The position numbers and the translations under genes were made by a program. From contig JASGHI010000003.1 in assembly GCA_049841155.1 (NCBI GenBank), forward strand, positions 558,001 through 622,000: a stretch of 64,000 nucleotides of DNA, given 5' to 3'. Shown piece by piece: positions 15,421 through 24,179 of this stretch. Source of the stretch: ZC4RG30 sp049841155 (GTDB lineage Bacteria; Pseudomonadota; Gammaproteobacteria; Steroidobacterales; Steroidobacteraceae). The notes under the pieces are model-generated. The model saw only the letters and a program-made list of their open reading frames with translations. It searched no databases and was not told the origin of the DNA. Position 1 is the first letter of the stretch. Every line of letters begins with the position of its first letter.

Positions 15421-15624
15421 ATGAATATCGACCGCGCCGTCCTCGCCTTCGCAGGCGTACTGATATTGGTGAGTCTCGCTCTGGCGCACCTGATTTCGCC
15501 GCTGTGGCTGTGGCTCACCGCCTTCGTTGGCTTGAACCTGCTGCAGGCCAGCTTCACCGGGTTCTGCCCTGCCGCCCTGATATTACGCAAGCTGGGCGTC
15601 TCCAGCGGCTGCGCGTTCAGGTAA
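15421..15624 (+). CDS. DUF2892 (YgaP-like) inner membrane protein
   Basis: 67 residues with two close membrane helices. It reads MNIDRAVLAFAGVLILVSLA then a loop and WLTAFVGLNLLQASFTGFCP, the DUF2892 pattern also found as the C-terminal membrane part of the rhodanese YgaP. GGAGG lies 9 bases before the ATG at 15421; an earlier in-frame GTG at 15403 lacks such a site. The conserved Cys of the TGFCP loop is present. It precedes an RND adaptor and pump on the same strand with a 10-bp gap. Its molecular role is not established. Confidence 0.88.
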   Translation: MNIDRAVLAFAGVLILVSLALAHLISPLWLWLTAFVGLNLLQASFTGFCPAALILRKLGVSSGCAFR

Positions 15625-15634
15625 GGAGGCCGCA

Positions 15635-16711
15635 GTGAGGCCTGACGCGTTCCGACCCCGCTTCGCTCTGCCGCTGCTGCTGGCCGGTTCGCTGGCAGCC
15701 TGTGGCAGCACCGAGCCTGCGCGCCCTGCCGCGGCCATCGAAGGGCTGGATACCCTGGTGGTGCGGGTTGGCGATGCCGCAGATGGAACTGCATGGGACG
15801 GTGTAGTCGAGGCCGTGCACCAGGCCACGCTGTCGGCGCAGACCAGCGGCCGCGTCACGCAGGTGCATCATGATGTCAACGACAAGGTGGCTGCGGGCGA
15901 AGTGCTGCTACGCCTGTCCGCAGTGGAACAGCAGGCCGCAGTGGAATCCGCACGTGCGCAATTGCGCTCCGCCGAAGCCGCCGCCGCGGAGGCCGAGGCC
16001 ACCTATCGGCGCTACCTGGAGTTGTCGCAGGAGCACTATGTGTCCCGGCTGCAGCTCGACCAGATGCGTACCGCCCGCGATGCCGCGGTCGCTGCGCGCG
16101 ATGCTGCCCATGCGCAGATTGCCAGCGCCGGCCAGCAGACCGCGTACACCACAATACGCGCGCCGTATGCCGGCATCGTCGCCACCCGGGATGTGGAGCC
16201 CGGGGAGAGCGTCGGCACCGGGCAGCGCCTGATAACGCTGTTTTCTCCCGATGCGCTGCGCATCGAGGTCAGCGTGCCGCAGTCCCATGCCGATGCCGTG
16301 CGTGCGGCGCCGGTGGCACAGGTGAGGTTCGATGACGGGCGCAGCGTGGATGCCGCGAGGGTCATCGTGTTTCCTGCCGCCGATGCCGCGACCCATGCGG
16401 TGAAGGTGCGGGTGATGCTCCCGGACGTCGATCCGGTACCGCAGCCCGGCCGAACCGCCAGGATTGTGTTTCCGGCCGTGGTGGGCGAAACATTCCCGCG
16501 CATTCCCGTCTCGGCGCTGGTGCGCCGCGGAGAAGTCAACGCGGCCTATGTGCTCGCCGGCGGCCGGCTGTCGCTGCGCCAGTTGCGCCTCGGCGCCCGT
16601 TCGGGCGACGAAGTCGCTGTGATCGCCGGCCTCAGGCCGGGTGAAACCGTTGCCGCCGATCCGGTGGCCGCGATGCATGCGCTGGCCGACGCACGCAAGG
16701 GCGGCGGCTGA
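15635..16711 (+). CDS. RND efflux periplasmic adaptor lipoprotein
   Basis: 358 residues from a GTG with GGAGG upstream. A lipoprotein leader ends in SLAACG (Cys23). A membrane fusion protein layout follows: lipoyl half QTSGRVTQVHHDVNDKVAAG, an alpha-helical hairpin of about 60 residues rich in Ala and Arg, the second lipoyl half with TTIRAPYAGIVATRDVEPGE, then beta-barrel and membrane-proximal domains. It links the RND pump to an outer membrane channel, not encoded in this operon. The RND gene starts 1 base after its stop. Confidence 0.93.
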   Translation: MRPDAFRPRFALPLLLAGSLAACGSTEPARPAAAIEGLDTLVVRVGDAADGTAWDGVVEAVHQATLSAQTSGRVTQVHHDVNDKVAAGEVLLRLSAVEQQAAVESARAQLRSAEAAAAEAEATYRRYLELSQEHYVSRLQLDQMRTARDAAVAARDAAHAQIASAGQQTAYTTIRAPYAGIVATRDVEPGESVGTGQRLITLFSPDALRIEVSVPQSHADAVRAAPVAQVRFDDGRSVDAARVIVFPAADAATHAVKVRVMLPDVDPVPQPGRTARIVFPAVVGETFPRIPVSALVRRGEVNAAYVLAGGRLSLRQLRLGARSGDEVAVIAGLRPGETVAADPVAAMHALADARKGGG

Positions 16712-16712
16712 A

Positions 16713-19700
16713 GTGTCGTTGCTCGATACAGCCCGCCTCGGCCTGTCCGGGCGCGTCGCAGCGATCTTCCAGGCCAATCCGCTGACACCCGTCCTGGCGC
16801 TGCTGGGTCTGCTGCTGGGGCTGGTCGCAGTGTGGGTCACTCCACGTGAGGAAGAGCCGCAGATCGACGTGACCATGGCCAATGTGATCGTGCCCTTCCC
16901 GGGCGCTGATGCACTCCAGGTCGAGCAGATGGTGGCGTACCCGCTCGAACAGCGACTTTCCGAGATCGAGCAGGTCAGGCACACCTACTCCGTCAGCCGC
17001 CCCGGGATGGCTGTGCTGACCGTCGAGTTCGAAGTCGGCGTCAAGCGCCAGACCGCACTGGTCCGGCTGTACGACAAGGTGTTCTCGAACCAGGACTGGA
17101 TGCCGCGCAATGTCGGTGTCGGCCAGCCGATCGTGAAGCCCAGGGGCATCGACGATGTGCCGGTGATGGCGCTGACGCTGTGGACGGATGATCCGCAGCG
17201 CGGTGCACGGGATCTGGCCGAAGTTGCCCACACACTGGAAACAGAGCTCAAGCGCATTCCCGGCACCCGCGACATAGTTACCATTGGTGCGCCGGTGCGT
17301 GCCGTGATGGTGGAACTGGATGCGGCGCGCCTCGCGAGCCACGGTCTCGCGGTCAACGGGCTGGTTGACGCATTGCAGGCAGCCAACCTCGCGCGGCAGT
17401 CGGGCGAGCGCATCGGCGCCGAAGGTGTCGTGCAGGTGAACTCCGGCCGGTTCCTCGCCGGCCGCGGCGACGTGGCCGACCTGGTGCTGGGCGCCGCGGG
17501 AGGTCAGCCTGTGCGGCTGGAAGACGTGGCGGCCGTCACCGACGCCGCCGATGCCCCGTCGAGCTATGTCTGGCATGGAGCCCCCGCCGGCCGTGCCGGT
17601 CCGCAAAGCGGTGTGGCACCCGCGGTCACGCTTGTCATCGCCAAGAAGCCGGGCAGCAATGCCTCCGACATCACGCAGGCCGTGCTGCAACGTATCGATG
17701 TGCTGCGCGGACAGGTCATACCGGAGGGCGTACGCGTCGAGGTTACCCGCGACTACGGCGCGACGGCCAGCGACAAGGCCTGGACGCTGATCAAGAAGCT
17801 GGTGTTCGCCACCGGATCGGTGGTGCTGCTGGTGTTGTTTGCGCTCGGCCGCCGTGAGGCCTTGGTGATCGGCTCGGCGGTTATCCTGACTCTGGCGGCA
17901 ACGCTGTTCGCGTCGCTGGCGATGGGTTTCACCCTCAATCGTGTCTCGTTGTTCGCGCTGATTTTCTCGATCGGCATCCTCGTCGACGACGCGATCGTCG
18001 TGGTGGAGAACATTCACCGCCACATCGCTCAGGGCAGCAAATCGCTGCGCGAGGCCATTCCTGCGGCAGTGGATGAAGTCGGCGGCCCGACCATCCTCGC
18101 CACCTTTACGGTGATTGCGGCGTTGATGCCGATGGCCTTCGTCACCGGATTGATGGGGCCGTACATGCGGCCGATTCCGGTCAATGCGTCGGTGGGCATG
18201 CTGCTGTCATTGATGATTGCACTGGTGGTAACACCTTGGCTTTCGCTGAAACTGCTCGGGCGCCACGCCGCCGGGCATCCGGCAGCCCACGGCGAACACG
18301 GCCACGCCCAGGGCGCCATGGCCGCGCGCCTGCGCGGTCTGTTCGAGTGGATGATGTCGCCATTCCTCGATGCCCGGCGGGGCGCACGCCGTCGCCGCGG
18401 GCTGTTCATTGCGATGGCGGTGCTGGTGGTGCTGTCCCTGGGTCTGGCGGCATTCAGGCTGGTGGTGCTGAAGATGCTGCCGTTCGACAACAAGTCCGAA
18501 CTGCAGATCGTGGTTGACCTGCCTGAAGGCCGCACGCTCGAGGACACCAGTGCGCTGCTCACGGAGCTGTCTGCGGTGCTGGAGCGTACGCCCGAAGTGC
18601 TGCACTACCAGGCGTATGCCGGCACCGCCGCACCGATCAACTTCAACGGACTGGTACGGCAGTACTCTCTGCGCGCAGGCGCGAACGTCGGTGACCTGCA
18701 GGTCAATCTCGTCGATCGCCACGACCGCCATCGCAAGAGCCACGACATAGCCGCCGCGTTGCGCCCCCAGGTCGCCGGGATCGGCCGCCGCCATGGCGCA
18801 TCGGTGAAAGTGGTGGAAGTGCCTCCCGGACCTCCGGTGCTGTCACCGATCGCCGCCGAGATCTACGGACCCGACTACGACCGCATGCGCCGCATCGCTC
18901 TGGCGCTGGAACAGCGTTTTCTCGCCACCGAAGGCATCGTCGATGTGGATACCAGCGTCGAGGCCGATGCCAAGCGTGAAGTGCTGGCCGTCGACCGCGT
19001 CCGGGCGGCGCGCCTGGGCGTGAGCCAGTCGTCCATCGTCGAGACCATCGCTGCCGGCCTGTCGGGCATGGATGCGACCTACCTCATTGACGGCAGCTCG
19101 AAGTATCCCCGCCCCATCCGTCTGCGCCAGACCGCTGCGGATCAGGCCTCGCTCGAGGGAGTGCTGGCCCTGCGCGTGCCCGGCGGCGGCCGTCTGGTAC
19201 CGCTCTCTGAAGTGGTGCAGGTGCAACGCACCGGCTGGGACAAGGCGATCCACCACAAGGACCTGCTTCCGGTGGTCCATGTCATGGGAGACGAGAGTGG
19301 AACCGTTGACAGCCCCCTGTACGGGATGTTCGAACTGGCCGGGCAGGTATCGGACGAGGCCATCGATGGCCAGCGCCTCTCGCAGTTCTTCATCCGTCAG
19401 CCGCCGGACACCGCCACCTTCGCCATCAAGTGGGATGGCGAATGGCAGATCACCTACGAGACTTTCCGCGACATGGGCATCGCCTACGCTGCCGGCATGG
19501 TACTGATCTACCTGCTGGTGGTGGCCTACTTCCGCAGCTACGCAGTGCCTCTGGTGATCATGGCGCCCATTCCGTTGACCGTGATCGGCGTGATGCCGGG
19601 CCACGCGCTGCTCGGTGGGCAGTTCACTGCAACCTCGATGATAGGCATGATCGCGCTGGCCGGCATCATCGTGCGCAATTCGATCCTGCTGGTGGACTTC

Positions 19701-19991
19701 ATCAATCATCTGGTCGAACAGGGACACACTGCGGAGCGGGCCGTGGTCGATGCCTGCGCGGTGCGGGCACAGCCGATCGCGCTGACTGCGCTGGCGGCGA
19801 TGGCCGGCGCGTTCTTCATCCTCGATGACCCGATCTTCAACGGGCTCGCGATCTCGCTGGTCTTCGGAATTCTGGTATCTACCGTACTGACCCTGGTCGT
19901 CATTCCGCTGCTCTACTATGCGCTGATCACGCGCCGCCGCCCTGAACCGCCTCGAGCTCACCGGGCGTCCGTGGAGCCGGCAGCTGGCTAG
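16713..19991 (+). CDS. RND efflux pump, inner membrane permease
   Basis: 1092 residues from a GTG directly after the adaptor stop. The AcrB/MdtB-like fold shows the N-terminal helix, porter domains and the proton-relay motif GILVDDAIVVVENIHRH in the fourth helix. A second set of six helices includes MIGMIALAGIIVRNSILLVD. A His/Gly-rich insertion around HPAAHGEHGHAQ lies in the cytoplasmic loop between helices 6 and 7. Substrate is unknown. The 3' end overlaps the converging second RND gene by 65 bp. An upstream in-frame GTG at 16641 would overlap the adaptor and is not preferred. Confidence 0.93.
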   Translation: MSLLDTARLGLSGRVAAIFQANPLTPVLALLGLLLGLVAVWVTPREEEPQIDVTMANVIVPFPGADALQVEQMVAYPLEQRLSEIEQVRHTYSVSRPGMAVLTVEFEVGVKRQTALVRLYDKVFSNQDWMPRNVGVGQPIVKPRGIDDVPVMALTLWTDDPQRGARDLAEVAHTLETELKRIPGTRDIVTIGAPVRAVMVELDAARLASHGLAVNGLVDALQAANLARQSGERIGAEGVVQVNSGRFLAGRGDVADLVLGAAGGQPVRLEDVAAVTDAADAPSSYVWHGAPAGRAGPQSGVAPAVTLVIAKKPGSNASDITQAVLQRIDVLRGQVIPEGVRVEVTRDYGATASDKAWTLIKKLVFATGSVVLLVLFALGRREALVIGSAVILTLAATLFASLAMGFTLNRVSLFALIFSIGILVDDAIVVVENIHRHIAQGSKSLREAIPAAVDEVGGPTILATFTVIAALMPMAFVTGLMGPYMRPIPVNASVGMLLSLMIALVVTPWLSLKLLGRHAAGHPAAHGEHGHAQGAMAARLRGLFEWMMSPFLDARRGARRRRGLFIAMAVLVVLSLGLAAFRLVVLKMLPFDNKSELQIVVDLPEGRTLEDTSALLTELSAVLERTPEVLHYQAYAGTAAPINFNGLVRQYSLRAGANVGDLQVNLVDRHDRHRKSHDIAAALRPQVAGIGRRHGASVKVVEVPPGPPVLSPIAAEIYGPDYDRMRRIALALEQRFLATEGIVDVDTSVEADAKREVLAVDRVRAARLGVSQSSIVETIAAGLSGMDATYLIDGSSKYPRPIRLRQTAADQASLEGVLALRVPGGGRLVPLSEVVQVQRTGWDKAIHHKDLLPVVHVMGDESGTVDSPLYGMFELAGQVSDEAIDGQRLSQFFIRQPPDTATFAIKWDGEWQITYETFRDMGIAYAAGMVLIYLLVVAYFRSYAVPLVIMAPIPLTVIGVMPGHALLGGQFTATSMIGMIALAGIIVRNSILLVDFINHLVEQGHTAERAVVDACAVRAQPIALTALAAMAGAFFILDDPIFNGLAISLVFGILVSTVLTLVVIPLLYYALITRRRPEPPRAHRASVEPAAG

Positions 19992-22900
19992 CGTGCGGAC
20001 TCAGCCGCAGCCAGCGGCGCAGGCGCTGCTCGAAGCCGTCCACATAGGTGAACACCACCGGCACTGCGAGCAGGCTGAGTGCGGTCGAAGTCACCAGGCC
20101 TCCGATCACCACGATCGCCATCGGCTGCCGGAAACTCGAGTCGGCTCCCAGGCCAAGAGCGATCGGCGTCATGCCGGCGATCATCGCGACGGTGGTCATG
20201 ACGATCGGCCGCGCGCGCTTGTGGCAGGCATCGACCAGAGCGTCATGCACCGACAGGCCGCTCTTTGTCCGGCCCATGATCGCGTAGTCCACCAGCAGGA
20301 TCGAGTTCTTGGTCACGATGCCCATCAGCATTACCAGACCGATCATCGCCGGAAGGCTCAGCGAGCTGCGCGCCAGGAGCAGCGCGAGGAAGGCGCCGCC
20401 GATCGACAGGGGGATGGCCGACAGGATGGTGACCGGCTGGAGGAAATCCTTGAACAGCAGGACCAGTACGCAGAAGACGCAGAGAATGCCCACCACGATC
20501 GCCATGCTGAAACCCGACATCAGATCCCGGGCGATCTCGGAGGTGCCCCCGTCGATCACCTGCACGCCCGAAGGCATGGCTTTGACCGATGGCAATGCGT
20601 CCACTGCAGCCTGGGCGGCTCCAAACGCCGTGCCGCCCAGATCAGCGGACACGGTGACGTTGCGCAGGCGGTCGTAGCGATCGATCTGGGCGGGGCCGCT
20701 CTCCATCGACAGGGTCGCGACACTCGACAACGGCACCGGCCCGTCACGCCCCTCGACGTGCAGGTTGGCGAGCGTGTCGATGTCCTGGCGGGCCGCATCG
20801 CTGATTCGCGCGCGGATGTAGACCTGGCGATTGTCGAGATTCAGGCGCGCGACCCGGGTGTCGAAGTCGCCGCTGGTGGCCACCCGCACCACCTCGCCGA
20901 TCGCGGCGGTCGTGACCCCGCGCTCGGCGGCGCGTTCCGGGTCGGGACGGATGATGATTTCGGGGCGTTCCAGGCTGGCGGTGGACGTGACGTTCGACAG
21001 GCCGGAAACGCCGCGCATCTCCCGCTCGATCGCCTGTGCGGTTGCCTTGAGCACGGTCGCATTGTCGCTGGCCAGGATCATCCCGAGGGTCTGCCCCGGC
21101 CCGCTGCCGCTGAGTGTGAAGCGCGCGCCGGGAACCGTCAGCAGCCGTTGACGGACGGCTTCCTCTATCTGGATCCGCTTCGGCCGTTCGCCGCGCGGCG
21201 CCAGCGCCAGGGTCAGCGATCCTCTGCGAACCTCGCCTGCCAGGGTCTGGCCCCGCCCCGCCTCCTGGGCGTTGCCAACCGTGGTGAACACATAGGCGAT
21301 GCCTTCCACATCGGCGAGGGCAGTCCTTGCCGCCTCGGCAGCCTGCTGGGTCTGCTGCAGCGAGCTGCCTGGAGGCAGCTCGACGCTGACCGTCGTGTAG
21401 CCGCTGTCGGAGGCGGGAAAGAGGCCGGTCTCCAGGAAAGGAATCAGCGCGAGCGAAGTCAGCAGGAACCCTACCGCACCGGCGACCGTCGTCTTGCGAT
21501 GGGCCAGGCACCAGCGCACTGAGCGCATGTACCAGCGCATGATCCGGCCATCCTCGTGCGCCGCCACCGGCTCAGGCTTGAGGAAATGGGCCGCTATCAT
21601 GGGTGTCAGCAGGCGTGCCACCAGCAGCGATGCGAGCACCGCGATCACGGCCGTCCAGCCGAACTGCTTGAACAGCAGGCCGGGAATGCCGTTCATCATC
21701 GCGGTGGGCATGAAGACGACGACCAGGCTCATGGTCGTGGCGATCACGGCCAGGGCGATTTCGGTCACGGCGTCTTCCGCCGCCTGCCGGATGGGCTTGC
21801 CCATCTGCCGGTGCCGCTCGATGTTCTCGATCTCGACGATGGCATCGTCGACGAGGATGCCCACGATCACGGCCATCGCCAGCAGTGTCAGCGTATTGAG
21901 AGAGTATCCCAGCCATGCCATCACCGCGAACGCCGGCAGGATCGACAGCGGCAAGGCGGCTGCGGCCACGACGGTAGCGCGCCAGTCGCGCAGGAAGAAC
22001 CAGACTACAAGGATCGCCAGCAGCGCTCCCTCGTACAGCATGGTCATCGAACCTTGATACTGCTCGAGCGTCTGGCTGAGTGATCCGGAGATCAGCGTCA
22101 GCGACAGTGACGGATCGGCCTGCTGAAGGCGCGCCAGCGCTGCCTGCACACCTTCAGCGACCCGCACCTCGTCGTATCCCCTGGCACGATAGAAACTGAA
22201 CCCGACGACGGGTTCGCCGTCCAGCAAGGCGACCTGGGTGCGTTCGGCTGCCGCGTCGGACACCGTCGCGATCTGGTCCAGCCGGAAGCTGCGCCCGCCC
22301 GCTAGCGTGATGCGCAACGCCGCAAGGTCGGCCGCCTGGCGGACGGTGGCGATGGTACGTACCGACTGTTCCTGACCACCCAGCTGTCCGCGTCCGCCCG
22401 AGGATTCCTGCTGGATCTCGCGCAGCGCGCGGGATACGTCCGCCGTGGTGATGCCAAGTGCCGCCATGCGCACCGGATCGACCTCGATCCGCACCTCGCG
22501 CTGGACGCCGCCGACCCGCTCGAAGCGGCCGACGCCGGGAACACCCAGCACCGTCTTCGCGACCGTGTCGTCGACGAACCAGGACAGGCCTTCCTCGTCG
22601 AAGCGCGACGAGGAGATGGCGTACGACAGCACCGCATCGCCGATGGTGGTGGCGGCGCTCACCGTGGGCTGCAGCAGATCCGCTGGCAGGTCGGAGCGGA
22701 CGCTGTCGACCGCATTGCGGGTCTGGATCAGTGCGTCCGACAGGTTTTTCTCCAGTACGAACTCTGCCGTGATCGACACCACGCCGTCGGTCACCGCCGT
22801 GCGCAGGTGGTTGAGCCCGTCCAGCGTCGCCAGTGCGTTCTCGACCCGGCGCGCGACCTCGGTCTCGAGCTGGGCAGGCGCAGCGCCGGGCTGCGCCAGC

Positions 22901-23043
22901 GTCACCGAGATCGTCGGAAGCTGGAGATCCGGCAGGTCCTGCTTCGGCAGACGGCCAAACCCCCAGAAGCCGGCCAGCGTCAGCAGGATGAACAGCAGGA
23001 CGACGGGGATTGGGTTGCGGATGGACCAGGTGGCGAAGTTCAT
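19927..23043 (-). CDS. RND efflux pump permease of a second tripartite system
   Basis: 1038 residues, a typical HAE1-like RND permease. It begins MNFATWSIRNPIPVVLLF, has the proton-relay motif GILVDDAIVEIENIERH in helix 4 and a C-half repeat with MIGLVMLMGIVTKNSILLVD. It is the last gene of an outer membrane factor, adaptor, pump operon and overlaps the adaptor stop by ATGA. It has only limited visible similarity to the other RND gene here, so a recent tandem duplication is unlikely. The divergent two-component pair probably regulates it. Confidence 0.94.
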   Translation of the reverse strand: MNFATWSIRNPIPVVLLFILLTLAGFWGFGRLPKQDLPDLQLPTISVTLAQPGAAPAQLETEVARRVENALATLDGLNHLRTAVTDGVVSITAEFVLEKNLSDALIQTRNAVDSVRSDLPADLLQPTVSAATTIGDAVLSYAISSSRFDEEGLSWFVDDTVAKTVLGVPGVGRFERVGGVQREVRIEVDPVRMAALGITTADVSRALREIQQESSGGRGQLGGQEQSVRTIATVRQAADLAALRITLAGGRSFRLDQIATVSDAAAERTQVALLDGEPVVGFSFYRARGYDEVRVAEGVQAALARLQQADPSLSLTLISGSLSQTLEQYQGSMTMLYEGALLAILVVWFFLRDWRATVVAAAALPLSILPAFAVMAWLGYSLNTLTLLAMAVIVGILVDDAIVEIENIERHRQMGKPIRQAAEDAVTEIALAVIATTMSLVVVFMPTAMMNGIPGLLFKQFGWTAVIAVLASLLVARLLTPMIAAHFLKPEPVAAHEDGRIMRWYMRSVRWCLAHRKTTVAGAVGFLLTSLALIPFLETGLFPASDSGYTTVSVELPPGSSLQQTQQAAEAARTALADVEGIAYVFTTVGNAQEAGRGQTLAGEVRRGSLTLALAPRGERPKRIQIEEAVRQRLLTVPGARFTLSGSGPGQTLGMILASDNATVLKATAQAIEREMRGVSGLSNVTSTASLERPEIIIRPDPERAAERGVTTAAIGEVVRVATSGDFDTRVARLNLDNRQVYIRARISDAARQDIDTLANLHVEGRDGPVPLSSVATLSMESGPAQIDRYDRLRNVTVSADLGGTAFGAAQAAVDALPSVKAMPSGVQVIDGGTSEIARDLMSGFSMAIVVGILCVFCVLVLLFKDFLQPVTILSAIPLSIGGAFLALLLARSSLSLPAMIGLVMLMGIVTKNSILLVDYAIMGRTKSGLSVHDALVDACHKRARPIVMTTVAMIAGMTPIALGLGADSSFRQPMAIVVIGGLVTSTALSLLAVPVVFTYVDGFEQRLRRWLRLSPHASQLPAPRTPGELEAVQGGGA

Positions 23044-24179
23044 GGTGTTCCCGCGACGCGGACCACATCGCCCTCGTTGAGGAAGCCGGCGCCCTGGACG
23101 GCGATGCGCTCGCCGCTGCCCAGGCCCTCGACGATTTCGGCCTCTTCGCCATTGCGCCGGCCGACCGTCACGGACTGCAGCGACACGCGGGAAAAGCCGC
23201 CGTCATCGGACAGCTTCAGAACATGGCTGCGGCCATCCCGGATGACGATGCTCTGCGCCGGCACGATGAGCGCCGGGCTGTGCTGGAGCACGATACGGCC
23301 AGAGGCATACATTCCGGCGCGCGCCCGGCTGCCAGGGCGGATGTCGGCGTAGACGGTGGCCAGACGTGATTGGCTGTCCAGCATCGGCGCAGTCTGACGA
23401 ATGGTTGCGGCGGCAGCGCTGCCGTCGGGCAGTCCGAGCACGATCTCCTGCCCGGCCTGGATCTGCGCAAGCTGCGCTGCAGTCAGCTCTCCCCGCCATT
23501 CCAGCCGGTCCTGCCGGATGAGACGGAACAGCTCCTGCCCCGGCGGTACCACGGCGCCCAGGGTGGCAGTGCGTGCGCTGATCGTCCCATCATCCGGTGC
23601 AAGCACGTCGGTGTAGCGCAGTTGCAGGCGTTTGCCCTCCAGGGAGGCGGCAGCGGTCCGGGCCTGCGTCACGAGCCCCAGCACGTCCTGATCGCTCATC
23701 GCACCACCGCCCTGCAGTTCGAGCGCCCGCTTGCGGTTGGCCTCGGCCTGCTCGAAGCTGGCAAGCAGCTGCGCTTCCTCGGCGCGCAGCAGCGCGGGAT
23801 CGAGGCGCGCCAGCACTTGTCCCTTGCGAACCCGGTCGCCGACATTCACGCGCACGTCGATCAATTGATAGCTGCCGATCTGCGTGCCGATGCTCGCTTC
23901 CTGCCACGGCGCGATCGCTCCTGATGCGCTTGCTGTTTCCGGCCAGTCCACGACGCGTGGTTCGGCGGCGGTGACGGTCAATGCGGGGGTCGTCTTCTGT
24001 TCGGCGGCCGGTGTATCGGCACCCTTGCCGCCGAACAGTGTGGCGGCGGCTATGCCCCCGATGACGACCAGGATGATGGCTATCAGCAGCGGGCGACGAA
24101 AACCTGCGCGCGTCGGCACTGGGCCATCGCCTCGTGTGTCTGGTGCCGCTTCATCCATCGGATCGATCGTCTTGGTCAT
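23040..24179 (-). CDS. RND efflux periplasmic adaptor (membrane fusion protein)
   Basis: 379 residues, anchored by an N-terminal helix (about 29-47) rather than a lipobox. Lipoyl halves are visible in IGTQIGSYQLIDVRVNVGDR and RYTDVLAPDDGTISARTATL, with a helical hairpin between them, then the barrel domain with RSRAGMYASGRIVL. It bridges the pump and the NodT-type outer membrane channel. ATGA overlaps on both sides indicate strict co-translation with the pump and channel. Confidence 0.94.
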   Translation of the reverse strand: MTKTIDPMDEAAPDTRGDGPVPTRAGFRRPLLIAIILVVIGGIAAATLFGGKGADTPAAEQKTTPALTVTAAEPRVVDWPETASASGAIAPWQEASIGTQIGSYQLIDVRVNVGDRVRKGQVLARLDPALLRAEEAQLLASFEQAEANRKRALELQGGGAMSDQDVLGLVTQARTAAASLEGKRLQLRYTDVLAPDDGTISARTATLGAVVPPGQELFRLIRQDRLEWRGELTAAQLAQIQAGQEIVLGLPDGSAAAATIRQTAPMLDSQSRLATVYADIRPGSRARAGMYASGRIVLQHSPALIVPAQSIVIRDGRSHVLKLSDDGGFSRVSLQSVTVGRRNGEEAEIVEGLGSGERIAVQGAGFLNEGDVVRVAGTP

